Below, piece by piece: positions 18,079 through 27,199 of a stretch of 42,263 nt of DNA. The notes under the pieces are model-generated. The model searched no databases. It was not told where the DNA came from and was given only the letters and a program-made list of their open reading frames with translations. The stretch spans positions 1-42,263 of the forward strand of contig JAEDCX010000011.1 in the NCBI GenBank assembly GCA_016293925.1. The letters run 5' to 3'. The stretch's first letter is position 1, and every line of letters begins with the position of its first letter. This stretch comes from Lachnospiraceae bacterium. GTDB taxonomy: Bacteria; Bacillota; Clostridia; Lachnospirales; Lachnospiraceae. The position numbers were made by a program, and so were the translations under genes.

Positions 18079-19269
18079 ATGAAAGCCTTTTTAATCTTGG
18101 AAGATGGTACTGTTTTTGAGGGAACGCATTTCGGCGCCGAGAAAGAGATCATCAGCGAGATCGTTTTTAACACATCTATGGCAGGGTATTCGGAGGTTCT
18201 GACAGACCCTTCCTACGCAGGACAGGCGGTGTGCATGACATATCCTCTGATCGGAAACTATGGAGTCTGCAGGGACGATATGGAATCTGCAATACCATGG
18301 CCGGATGGCTTTATTGTGAGAGAATTATCCAGGATTCCCAGCAATTTCAGATGCGATGTTTCGATTCAGGACTTCTTGTGTGAGTATGGGGTGCCGGGAA
18401 TTGCAGGCATCGATACGAGAGCGTTGACGAAGATCCTTCGTGAGAAGGGGACCATGAACGGCATGATCACAACCAATGAAGCGTACGATCCGGATGAGAT
18501 CTTGCCGAAACTGCGTGCATACAGAACGGGTGATGTTGTTTCCAAGGTTACCTGTGATGAGATCTATACCATAAAAGGAGCAACGAGCCTTGCGGAGAAC
18601 GGACCGATTTCCGGAAGCGCGGTATTTGTTGCCGGGGACTATCAGAAAGGAATGCGGGAGAAATGTCCGTCCATGGTGAGAAACCTGAGCGGAACCGGCA
18701 AACGAGTTGCTCTTTTGGACTTTGGCGCGAAAGCAAATATTCCCCGGTCTCTCGCAATGCGGGGGTGCGATGTGACGGTATATCCGGCGCATACATCGGC
18801 GGAACGGATTATTCAGGACGCGCCCGACGGAATCATGCTGAGCAACGGCCCGGGAGATCCGAAGGATTGCGGACCGATCATTGATGAGATCCGCCAACTG
18901 TATGAGACCGATATCCCGATTTTTGCTATTTGCCTCGGTCATCAGCTGATGGCGCTGGCAACGGGGGCAGATACCCACAAGATGAAATACGGACACAGAG
19001 GCGGTAATCATCCGGTGAAGGATCTTGCCACCGGAAGAGTATATATATCCTCCCAGAACCACGGGTATGTAGTGGATACCGACCGGCTGGATCCGTCCAT
19101 TGCCGTTCCGGCATTCGTGAATGTCAATGACGGAACCAATGAAGGGCTTGTCTATACGGGCAAGAATATCTTTACGGTACAATTTCATCCGGAGGCATGT
19201 CCCGGTCCCCAGGATTCCGGATATCTGTTCGATCGGTTTATTGCAATGATGAATGGGGAGGTACAGTAA
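18079..19269 (+). CDS. carA: Carbamoyl-phosphate synthase small (glutaminase) subunit
   Basis: The 396-residue subunit hydrolyses glutamine and hands ammonia to CarB for carbamoyl phosphate, the precursor of arginine and pyrimidines. The N-terminal CPSase_sm domain (FLILEDGTVFEG, FNTSMAGYSEVLTDPSYAGQ) is followed by a class I glutaminase domain with nucleophile C285 (AICLGHQLM), H370 and E372 (FHPEACPGP). It is about 30 residues longer than common forms; the extra residues lie in the linker around residues 170-205 before the glutaminase fold. The ribosome site AAGGA is rather far (12 bases) from the ATG. carB begins one base after the stop, so the two are translationally coupled. Confidence 0.97.
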   Translation: MKAFLILEDGTVFEGTHFGAEKEIISEIVFNTSMAGYSEVLTDPSYAGQAVCMTYPLIGNYGVCRDDMESAIPWPDGFIVRELSRIPSNFRCDVSIQDFLCEYGVPGIAGIDTRALTKILREKGTMNGMITTNEAYDPDEILPKLRAYRTGDVVSKVTCDEIYTIKGATSLAENGPISGSAVFVAGDYQKGMREKCPSMVRNLSGTGKRVALLDFGAKANIPRSLAMRGCDVTVYPAHTSAERIIQDAPDGIMLSNGPGDPKDCGPIIDEIRQLYETDIPIFAICLGHQLMALATGADTHKMKYGHRGGNHPVKDLATGRVYISSQNHGYVVDTDRLDPSIAVPAFVNVNDGTNEGLVYTGKNIFTVQFHPEACPGPQDSGYLFDRFIAMMNGEVQ

Positions 19270-19270
19270 G

Positions 19271-22200
19271 ATGCCTAAGAATCCTAATTACAAAAAAGTA
19301 TTGGTGATCGGATCCGGCCCCATTGTCATCGGACAGGCCGCAGAATTTGACTACGCGGGTACACAGGCGTGCCGTTCCCTGAAAGAAGAGGGGATCGAGG
19401 TTGTGCTGGTGAACTCTAATCCGGCCACGATTATGACAGACCGCGACATCGCGGACAAGGTATATATTGAACCACTGACGGTTCCGGTATTGGAGCAGAT
19501 CATTGAAAAAGAGAAGCCGGACAGCGTTCTTCCGACATTGGGAGGACAGGCCGGACTGAATCTGGGAATGGAACTTGCCGAGAGCGGTTTCTTGGCAGAA
19601 CATCATGTTACTCTGCTGGGAACAACGGCACAGACGATCAAAAAAGCAGAAGACCGTCTGGAATTCAAGAAGACCATGGAGAAAATCGGGGAACCCTGTG
19701 CGGCATCCCTGGTTGTCGAAAACGTGGAGGACGGAGTTGCTTTTGCAAAGAAAATCGGCTATCCGGTGGTACTCCGCCCTGCATATACACTAGGTGGTTC
19801 CGGTGGCGGTATTGCCCACAATCAGATGGAACTGGAAGAGATTTTGGCCAATGGCCTCCGGTTATCCCGGGTGGGACAGGTTCTGGTGGAACGGTGTATT
19901 GCCGGCTGGAAAGAGATTGAGTATGAAGTAATGCGGGACAGTGCCGGAAACTGCATCACGGTATGTAACATGGAGAATGTGGATCCTGTCGGAGTGCATA
20001 CAGGAGACAGTATTGTCGTTGCACCCTCTCAGACACTGAGCGACAAAGAGTACCAGATGCTCCGGAGTGCAGCGCTGAATATCATTGATGAACTGCAGAT
20101 TACCGGTGGATGCAATGTCCAGTTTGCACTGCATCCCACCAGCTTTGAATATTGTGTGATTGAAGTGAATCCCCGTGTAAGCCGTTCTTCCGCATTGGCA
20201 TCCAAGGCCACGGGATATCCGATTGCGAAGGTTGCTGCGAAGATTGCGCTGGGTTATACACTGGATGAGATCCGGAACGCCATTACCGGGAAAACATACG
20301 CCAGTTTCGAACCGACGCTGGACTATTGCGTGGTGAAAATTCCCCGTCTGCCCTTCGACAAATTTATCACCGCGAAAAGGACATTAACCACCCAGATGAA
20401 GGCTACCGGAGAGGTTATGAGTATCTGCAACAGTTTCGAGGGTGCGCTGATGAAAGCCATCCGTTCCCTGGAACAGCATGTGGACTGTCTGCGGAGCTAT
20501 GATTTTACCGCATTGGATCAGGAAGCATTGATCGACCGGCTGAAGATTGTGGACGATCAGAGAATCTATGTCATTGCGGAAGCAATCCGGAAAGGAATTG
20601 ACTATGACACCATCCATGAGATAACGATGGTGGATCACTGGTTTATCGACAAGATCGCGATTCTGACCGAGATGGAGGACAGACTGGAACATGAGCCGCT
20701 CACTGTGGAACTTCTGCGGGAAGCAAAGAGAATCGAGTTCCCGGATACCGTGATTGCCAGACTGACCGGTAGAAGCACGGATGAGATCCGGCAGATGCGG
20801 TATGAGAACCGGATTACCGCTTCTTACAAGATGGTGGATACCTGCGCGGCAGAATTTGCGGCAAGCACACCGTATTACTATTCGGTATACGGTGGCGAGA
20901 ATGAGGCACTTGAGACCAATCCGCCGAAAAAGGTACTGGTGCTCGGTTCCGGACCGATCCGGATCGGCCAGGGAATTGAGTTTGACTATTGTTCCGTACA
21001 TGCCACCTGGGCATTCAAAAAGGCAGGCTATGAGACGGTTATTATCAATAACAATCCGGAGACTGTCAGCACAGACTTCGATATTGCGGACAAACTCTAC
21101 TTTGAACCGCTGACTCCCGAGGATGTGGAGAATGTGGTGAGAATCGAGAAACCGGATGGCGCAGTGGTACAGTTTGGCGGTCAGACCGCAATCAAACTGA
21201 CAGAGAGCCTTATGAAGATGGGTGTCCCGATTCTGGGAACCAGTGCGGAGAATGTTGATGCGGCAGAGGACCGGGAATTGTTCGACGCCATTCTGGAGCA
21301 GTGTCAGATTCCGAGACCGCAGGGCGGTACGGTGTATACTGCAGAAGAGGCGAAGCAGGTTGCCAACAGACTGGGATATCCCGTATTGGTACGTCCTTCC
21401 TATGTGCTGGGCGGACAGGGAATGCAGATCGCGATTTCCGACGCCGAGGTAGAGGAATTCATGACAATCATTAACAGAATCGCCCAGGACCATCCGATTT
21501 TGGTTGATAAGTACCTCATGGGGAAAGAATTAGAGGTAGACGCTGTCTGCGACGGGGAGAACATTCTGATTCCGGGTATTATGGAACATATTGAACGGGC
21601 CGGGGTACATTCTGGGGACAGTATCTCCGTATATCCTGCCCAGACAGTCAGCGATCGGGTAAAAGAAACCATCGCAGAGTATACCAGACGGCTTGCCAGA
21701 TCATTGCATGTGATCGGTCTGATCAATATTCAGTTTATTGCAGTCGGGGATGATGTATATGTGATCGAGGTCAATCCCAGATCTTCCAGAACGGTTCCCT
21801 ATATCAGTAAGGTAACCGGCATCCCCATTGTTGATCTTGCAACGGAGGTCATCATCGGCAGGAAGATTACCGAACTGGGATATCAGCCGGGATTGCAGCC
21901 GGAGGCAGGTTATATTGCAATCAAAATGCCGGTGTTCTCTTTTGAGAAGATCCGTGGCGCGGAGATCAGTCTTGGCCCGGAGATGAAATCGACGGGAGAA
22001 TGTCTGGGAATTGCCAGGACATTTGACGAAGCACTGTATAAAGCCTTTATCGGTGCCGGTGTGGATCTGCCGAAGTACAAGCAGGTTATCATTACGGTGA
22101 AGGATGCGGATAAGGGAGAGGCGATTCCGATCGGACGCAGGTTTGAGAAACTTGGCTATACGATCTATGCGACCAGATCTACGGCGGAAGCATTGAGAGA

Positions 22201-22468
22201 TGCCGGAGTGAACGTCAGGAAAGTGAACAAGATCGCCCAGGAATCTCCTACCGTAATGGACCTGATTCTGGGACACCGAATCGATCTTGTCATCGATACA
22301 CCAACCCAGGGACGGGATAAGTCAAGGGATGGTTTCCTGATTCGGAGAACAGCCATTGAAACCGGAGTAAACGTGCTGACCAGTCTGGATACGGCCAATG
22401 CATTGCTGACCAGTCTGGAGAGCAGAGAATCGGAGAAATTAACGCTGATCGATATCGCATCGCTATGA
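19271..22468 (+). CDS. carB: Carbamoyl-phosphate synthase large subunit
   Basis: The 1065-residue synthetase makes carbamoyl phosphate from ammonia, bicarbonate and two ATP. Two homologous ATP-grasp halves are seen, each beginning with a glycine-rich motif (VIGSGPIVIGQAAEFDYAG near residue 12; VLGSGPIRIGQGIEFDYCS near 557) and each with the EVNPR motif. An oligomerisation region lies between them, and a C-terminal MGS-like allosteric domain (about 930-1065, PIGRRFEKLGYTIYAT) usually binds UMP or ornithine. The start is ATG 19271 with GGGGAGG 9 bases upstream, one base after carA; a slightly longer frame from 19253 overlaps carA and has no ribosome site. No missing catalytic residue was noticed. 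Confidence 0.97.
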   Translation: MPKNPNYKKVLVIGSGPIVIGQAAEFDYAGTQACRSLKEEGIEVVLVNSNPATIMTDRDIADKVYIEPLTVPVLEQIIEKEKPDSVLPTLGGQAGLNLGMELAESGFLAEHHVTLLGTTAQTIKKAEDRLEFKKTMEKIGEPCAASLVVENVEDGVAFAKKIGYPVVLRPAYTLGGSGGGIAHNQMELEEILANGLRLSRVGQVLVERCIAGWKEIEYEVMRDSAGNCITVCNMENVDPVGVHTGDSIVVAPSQTLSDKEYQMLRSAALNIIDELQITGGCNVQFALHPTSFEYCVIEVNPRVSRSSALASKATGYPIAKVAAKIALGYTLDEIRNAITGKTYASFEPTLDYCVVKIPRLPFDKFITAKRTLTTQMKATGEVMSICNSFEGALMKAIRSLEQHVDCLRSYDFTALDQEALIDRLKIVDDQRIYVIAEAIRKGIDYDTIHEITMVDHWFIDKIAILTEMEDRLEHEPLTVELLREAKRIEFPDTVIARLTGRSTDEIRQMRYENRITASYKMVDTCAAEFAASTPYYYSVYGGENEALETNPPKKVLVLGSGPIRIGQGIEFDYCSVHATWAFKKAGYETVIINNNPETVSTDFDIADKLYFEPLTPEDVENVVRIEKPDGAVVQFGGQTAIKLTESLMKMGVPILGTSAENVDAAEDRELFDAILEQCQIPRPQGGTVYTAEEAKQVANRLGYPVLVRPSYVLGGQGMQIAISDAEVEEFMTIINRIAQDHPILVDKYLMGKELEVDAVCDGENILIPGIMEHIERAGVHSGDSISVYPAQTVSDRVKETIAEYTRRLARSLHVIGLINIQFIAVGDDVYVIEVNPRSSRTVPYISKVTGIPIVDLATEVIIGRKITELGYQPGLQPEAGYIAIKMPVFSFEKIRGAEISLGPEMKSTGECLGIARTFDEALYKAFIGAGVDLPKYKQVIITVKDADKGEAIPIGRRFEKLGYTIYATRSTAEALRDAGVNVRKVNKIAQESPTVMDLILGHRIDLVIDTPTQGRDKSRDGFLIRRTAIETGVNVLTSLDTANALLTSLESRESEKLTLIDIASL

Positions 22469-22517
22469 ATAAACTGTGAACCATGGGGTGGTTTACAGGA
22501 TAAATTGTGGGGGCTGC

Positions 22518-24851
22518 ATGGGTAAGATACGGAATCGAGATAAGACGAACGTGTTAACGTTGATAAGCGGACTGATCATTCTGACAGTCTGCTTGTTGGC
22601 GTGTATTATTCATATATCTGACCTGTTCTATTCCTATAAATCAAGCGTCCGGAATGATTTTGTAGTCGAGACGGATGAAGCAGGAGAGAAAATCGCACAG
22701 ATCATTACGAAGGACAAGGAGAACATTGTTCGGATTGCGGATCAGATCGGTTCGGATGCCCCGGATGGAACGGAAAACACAATCCGTAAGATTCTGCGGG
22801 AAAACGGAAACGATTACGAGGAACTTCTTTTTGTTGATTCGTCAGGAAATGTCTGCAGCGTGGTGGGAGGAGAACTGAAGTACGACTACGGGGACATTCT
22901 GAGTCAGCTGGAGAAATTTGATTCTCCCTCTGTGAATATCTCTCCGCCGTTACGGGGAGAAGATACCGAAGGTATGGCAGTCATTTTCGCCGGAATCAGT
23001 TTCGGACACAGTCAGGCAGGATATGTGATAGGCGTAAAGGATTATCGTGATATCATCAATCCGAGAGAGAGCACGTTCCTGAACAAAAACGGGGCGTATT
23101 ATCTGACGGACGAATCCAACCAGGTGTGTGTTACCGGCTCGGAACAGTATGGGCATATTGCAGACATCGGGGATTCTCTTTTCCAATGTCTGGATGACTA
23201 TTCGGACGGGGAGATAGCATCCATGAACAGAATCAATACCCTGAAGAGAAATCTGTATAAGGGGATTGACGATGAAGAGAGATTCCTCTCGGGCGAAGGG
23301 AAGAAAATCTGCCTGATCGGCAGGGTGGTTGATAAAGAGAACCACATTTTCCTGGTCGTTCTGTATGATGAAGATGATATGCTGGCAAGCAGAAAGCCGA
23401 TTATTCTGCGCAGTGTGATTATCTGCAGTGTGATTATTCTGCTGATGATCTGTCTGATCATCTATGTATGGGGATCCGGTCAGCAGGCCAATATGACCAT
23501 TGAGAAGCTGGCCTATGAAGATACGATTACCCATGGAAAGAACACCAATTATTTCCGGGACAAGGCAATGCAGATCATCAATGCCAACCGGGAAACTCCG
23601 TTTATCGTACAACGGTTTGACATCTGTAATTTCCGATACATCAATGAAGCCTACGGACATAACCGGGCGGATGAATTGCTGAAAGCATGTATTACACTTG
23701 CCGAACGATACTTTGATGAGAAAGAGTTATGTGTCAGAATGGATTCCGACCAGTTCCTGACGCTCAACATCAACGATCTTGGGGTCGATCAGAAGAGAAC
23801 CTCCTATGCCGAGGCAGTGGATGATTTTGCCAGAAGTATCGGGATTAAATATCCGATCCGCCTGAAATTCGGTGTATATCAGATCCGGAAGCAGGATATG
23901 GATATTGACATGATCATTGATCATGCCAATGTTGCCAGAAAGTCCATGGACGGGGATGAGAAAAAACTGATCACCTACTATTCAGATGCGCTGATTCAGA
24001 ACATGCGGAAAGTGGACAAGATCGAGTCCGAGATGCACAAAGCACTGGAAACCGGGGAATTCAAGGTTTATCTTCAGCCGAAATGGGATATCATGAACGA
24101 CAGACTGTATGGCGCCGAGGCTCTGGTCCGTTGGATCAAAGCGGACGGTACGGTGGTATTTCCAGGCAATTTTATCCCGGTATTTGAGAACAACGGTTTC
24201 ATCGAGAAACTGGATTTCTACATGCTGGAGAGCATCTGCAGGATCATGAAGAAACGTCTGGATAAGGGTCAGAGGGTATGTCCCATATCCATCAATCAGT
24301 CCCGACTGCTGATGCATAACCCGGATTATATCAAGAATGTGACCAGAATATTGAACTCTAATGAGATTCCACGTAAATATGTAGAACTGGAGCTGACGGA
24401 AACGGTATTCTTCGATGACCGTAGCAAGATGATTGAGATGATGAACCAGTTGAAACAGTTACATGTGAAATTATCCATGGACGATTTCGGATCCGGCTAC
24501 TCTTCTCTGAATCTGCTGAAGGAGATTCCTTTCGATATTCTGAAGATTGACAGAGAGTTCTTCAGTGAAGCGATCACCAGCGAAGCAAGTAGCTGGATTC
24601 TTCAGAAAATTGTTGAGATGGCAGAGGGACTTGGCATCGAAGTCATCTGTGAGGGCGTGGAATCTGCAGAGCAGATTGCGATCCTCAAATCAGTTGGCTG
24701 CCGTCTGGTTCAGGGATACTACTATTCCAAACCGATTCCGTTGGATGAATTCATGAAGAAATATCTGGATTCGGAAGAGAATATGAATACAGAGCAACTG
24801 GTAGGACAGGAAAATGAATTATCAAGCAGAAATGGACAGAATATTGTCTGA
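22518..24851 (+). CDS. Membrane c-di-GMP phosphodiesterase: periplasmic sensor, degenerate GGDEF, EAL
   Basis: The protein has about 777 residues. A hydrophobic segment (12-34) and a second one (about 294-317) flank an extracytoplasmic region of about 260 residues resembling a Cache-type sensor. A GGDEF-like domain follows (about 335-490), but its signature is MDSDQF (residues 408-413), so it should not make c-di-GMP. The C-terminal EAL domain (about 510-765) keeps E534 in GAEALVRW, the ELTE and DDFGSGYSSL motifs, the EGVES glutamate and QGYYYSKP, so it probably hydrolyses c-di-GMP. ATG 22518 has only a weak GGGGG ribosome site; a GTG at 22476 would add 14 residues. It follows carB by 49 bases and overlaps queH by 38 bases. 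Confidence 0.9.
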   Translation: MGKIRNRDKTNVLTLISGLIILTVCLLACIIHISDLFYSYKSSVRNDFVVETDEAGEKIAQIITKDKENIVRIADQIGSDAPDGTENTIRKILRENGNDYEELLFVDSSGNVCSVVGGELKYDYGDILSQLEKFDSPSVNISPPLRGEDTEGMAVIFAGISFGHSQAGYVIGVKDYRDIINPRESTFLNKNGAYYLTDESNQVCVTGSEQYGHIADIGDSLFQCLDDYSDGEIASMNRINTLKRNLYKGIDDEERFLSGEGKKICLIGRVVDKENHIFLVVLYDEDDMLASRKPIILRSVIICSVIILLMICLIIYVWGSGQQANMTIEKLAYEDTITHGKNTNYFRDKAMQIINANRETPFIVQRFDICNFRYINEAYGHNRADELLKACITLAERYFDEKELCVRMDSDQFLTLNINDLGVDQKRTSYAEAVDDFARSIGIKYPIRLKFGVYQIRKQDMDIDMIIDHANVARKSMDGDEKKLITYYSDALIQNMRKVDKIESEMHKALETGEFKVYLQPKWDIMNDRLYGAEALVRWIKADGTVVFPGNFIPVFENNGFIEKLDFYMLESICRIMKKRLDKGQRVCPISINQSRLLMHNPDYIKNVTRILNSNEIPRKYVELELTETVFFDDRSKMIEMMNQLKQLHVKLSMDDFGSGYSSLNLLKEIPFDILKIDREFFSEAITSEASSWILQKIVEMAEGLGIEVICEGVESAEQIAILKSVGCRLVQGYYYSKPIPLDEFMKKYLDSEENMNTEQLVGQENELSSRNGQNIV

Positions 24852-25482
24852 CCTGGTACCAGGCACCAAAAGGCTGTTTCTGCACAGCTGTTGTGCGCCT
24901 TGTTCCAGTTATGTCATTGAATATCTCAGCCGGTATTTCCGGATTACGGTATTCTACTATAACCCCAATATTACCGATGAGGAAGAGTATTGGAAAAGAG
25001 CAGCCGAGGAACAGCGTCTGATTGCATCCATGCCGACCCGGTATCCGGTGACATATCAGGAGGGGCGATACGACCCGGAGGGCTTCTTCGGAATGGCAAA
25101 AGGGCTGGAAAAGTGTCCGGAAGGACAGGAGAGATGCTTCGGTTGTTATGAACTGCGATTGACAGAGACTGCAAAACAGGCTAAAATGGGCGGATATGAT
25201 TACTTTGCCACGACCCTGACGATCAGTCCGCTGAAAAAAGCAGATGTATTGAATGAGATAGGAATGCGATTGGGAGCGATCTACGATATCCCGTATCTGT
25301 GTTCCGATTTTAAGAAGAAGAACGGATATAAACGTTCCATCGAGTTGTCGAGAGAATACGGACTCTATCGGCAGGATTACTGTGGATGTATTTTTTCTAA
25401 GGTGGCAAGAGAACAGGAAAAGGAGAACGCAAATGCAGAAAATATTAAATCTGATATCACAGGATGTCATGGCAGCTTTTGA
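24814..25482 (+). CDS. queH: Epoxyqueuosine reductase, QueH family
   Basis: The 222-residue protein belongs to the QueH (former DUF208) family, the cobalamin-independent enzyme that reduces epoxyqueuosine to queuosine in tRNA anticodons. Seen are the N-terminal HSCCAPCSSY with adjacent C26/C27 and C30, FYYNPNI, the central CFGCYELRL cysteines and the C-terminal DYCGCIFS, the conserved cysteines that bind the iron-sulfur cluster and neighbouring iron. The start ATG 24814 is preceded by GGACAGGA and lies inside the end of the EAL gene; the end overlaps argS by 50 bases. The overlaps suggest translational coupling. No other queuosine gene is in the window. Confidence 0.95.
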   Translation: MNYQAEMDRILSDLVPGTKRLFLHSCCAPCSSYVIEYLSRYFRITVFYYNPNITDEEEYWKRAAEEQRLIASMPTRYPVTYQEGRYDPEGFFGMAKGLEKCPEGQERCFGCYELRLTETAKQAKMGGYDYFATTLTISPLKKADVLNEIGMRLGAIYDIPYLCSDFKKKNGYKRSIELSREYGLYRQDYCGCIFSKVAREQEKENANAENIKSDITGCHGSF

Positions 25483-27199
25483 GAAGGCAGGGTATGATGC
25501 GGAATACGGAAGAGTGACGATATCCAACAGACCCGATCTGTGTGAATATCAATGCAACGGTGCACTTGCACTTGCCAGGAAATATAAAAAAGCACCGATT
25601 ATGATTGCCAATGAGGTGGCAGCGATTCTGAAATCAGAGAAGACCTTCTCTATGGTGGATGCCGTTGCTCCGGGCTTCCTGAATATGAATATTGCAGAGG
25701 AATTCCTGACGGATTATGTGCAGGGAATGGCGGAAGCGGAACATTTTGGACTGGAGAAGCCGGAGAAACCGGAGACCGTAATTGTGGATTACGGCGGACC
25801 GAATGTGGCAAAACCATTGCATGTAGGCCATTTGCGGCCGGCTATCATCGGGGAGAGTGTCAAGCGGATTATCCGATATGTGGGTCACAATGTATACGGC
25901 GACATTCATATGGGAGACTGGGGTCTTCCGATCGGCTTGATTTTCACCGAACTGAAACTGCGCAAACCGGATCTGATCTATTGGGATGAGACATATACCG
26001 GGGAATATCCGCAGGAGCCTCCGTTTACCATTGCCGAGCTGGAGGAGATCTACCCGACAGCCAGCGGGAAGTCAAAACAGGACGCTGCCTACAAAGCGGA
26101 AGCCATGGAAAATACTTACAAGCTTCAGAGTGGTGTTCGAGGATATCGTGCTCTGTGGCAGCATGTTATGACGATTTCTGTGGCAGATCTGAAGGAAAAC
26201 TATCGGAAACTGAACGTCGAGTTTGACTGGTGGAAGGGCGAGTCCGATGTGAATGATATCATTCCCCGGATGGTCGAGTACATGAAAAAAGAAGGGTATG
26301 CATATATCAGCGACGGAGCACTTGTGGTAGATGTGAAAGAAGAAACCGATACCAAGGAGATGCCTCCATGTATGATTCTGAAGTCGGATGGTGCCGCCCT
26401 GTATAATACGACAGATCTGGCAACGATTATGGATCGGGAAGAGAAAATACATCCGGATAAGATCATCTATGTCGTGGATAAGCGGCAGGATCTTTATTTT
26501 GAACAGGTATTCCGTTGCGCGAGAAAGACCAAGCTGGTACGCCCCGAGACCGAACTTTGTTTTCTGGGCTTCGGTACGATGAATGGACAGGACGGTAAGC
26601 CCTTTAAGACCCGTGACGGCGGTGTGATGCGTCTGGAATACCTCATGCGGGAGATTCGTGAGGAGATGGTTAGAAAGATCATGGAGGGTCATGCGACAGA
26701 TGCCGGGGAGGCAGAGCAAACAGCTGCCATCGTGGCTTTATCGGCAATCAAATACGGAGATCTCAGCAATCAGGCGAGCAAAGATTATATTTTTGATATT
26801 GACAGATTTACTTCCTTTGAGGGAGATACCGGCCCGTATATTCTCTATACGATCGTCCGGATCAAATCAATTCTGAACCGGTTTCAGGAAGCCGGAGGAG
26901 ATGTGGAGGCCTGTCGCATCCGGGTGCCGCAGAATGATGCGGAGAAATGTTTGATGCTTCAGATGACCGGCTTCAATGCAATGATGCAGAGCGCGTGTGA
27001 CGAGATTGCTCCGCATAAGGTTTGCGCATATATCTATGATCTTGCCAATGCATTCAACCATTTCTACCATGAGACGAAGATCCTGACGGAAACAGACGAA
27101 GAGAAAAAATCAGGCTGGATCGCTTTGTTGCAGCTGACAAAACAGATCCTGGAGACCTGTATTGAGGTATTGGGTTTTGAAGCACCGGAAAGAATGTAG
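25433..27199 (+). CDS. argS: Arginyl-tRNA synthetase
   Basis: The 588-residue class I aminoacyl-tRNA synthetase has the N-terminal additional domain typical of ArgRS, the HIGH-type motif HVGH (residues 130-133, in KPLHVGHLRP), a catalytic domain in which the KMSKS lysine motif is replaced by FKTRDGGVMRL as in many ArgRS, and the helical DALR anticodon-binding domain (about 460-588, ending near CIEVLGFEAPERM). ATG 25433 follows AAAAGGAG. The first 50 bases overlap queH, and the last 38 overlap the next gene. No arginine-specific T-box is seen before it, and it lacks its own promoter, so it depends on upstream transcription from carAB or an unseen internal promoter. Confidence 0.97.
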   Translation: MQKILNLISQDVMAAFEKAGYDAEYGRVTISNRPDLCEYQCNGALALARKYKKAPIMIANEVAAILKSEKTFSMVDAVAPGFLNMNIAEEFLTDYVQGMAEAEHFGLEKPEKPETVIVDYGGPNVAKPLHVGHLRPAIIGESVKRIIRYVGHNVYGDIHMGDWGLPIGLIFTELKLRKPDLIYWDETYTGEYPQEPPFTIAELEEIYPTASGKSKQDAAYKAEAMENTYKLQSGVRGYRALWQHVMTISVADLKENYRKLNVEFDWWKGESDVNDIIPRMVEYMKKEGYAYISDGALVVDVKEETDTKEMPPCMILKSDGAALYNTTDLATIMDREEKIHPDKIIYVVDKRQDLYFEQVFRCARKTKLVRPETELCFLGFGTMNGQDGKPFKTRDGGVMRLEYLMREIREEMVRKIMEGHATDAGEAEQTAAIVALSAIKYGDLSNQASKDYIFDIDRFTSFEGDTGPYILYTIVRIKSILNRFQEAGGDVEACRIRVPQNDAEKCLMLQMTGFNAMMQSACDEIAPHKVCAYIYDLANAFNHFYHETKILTETDEEKKSGWIALLQLTKQILETCIEVLGFEAPERM

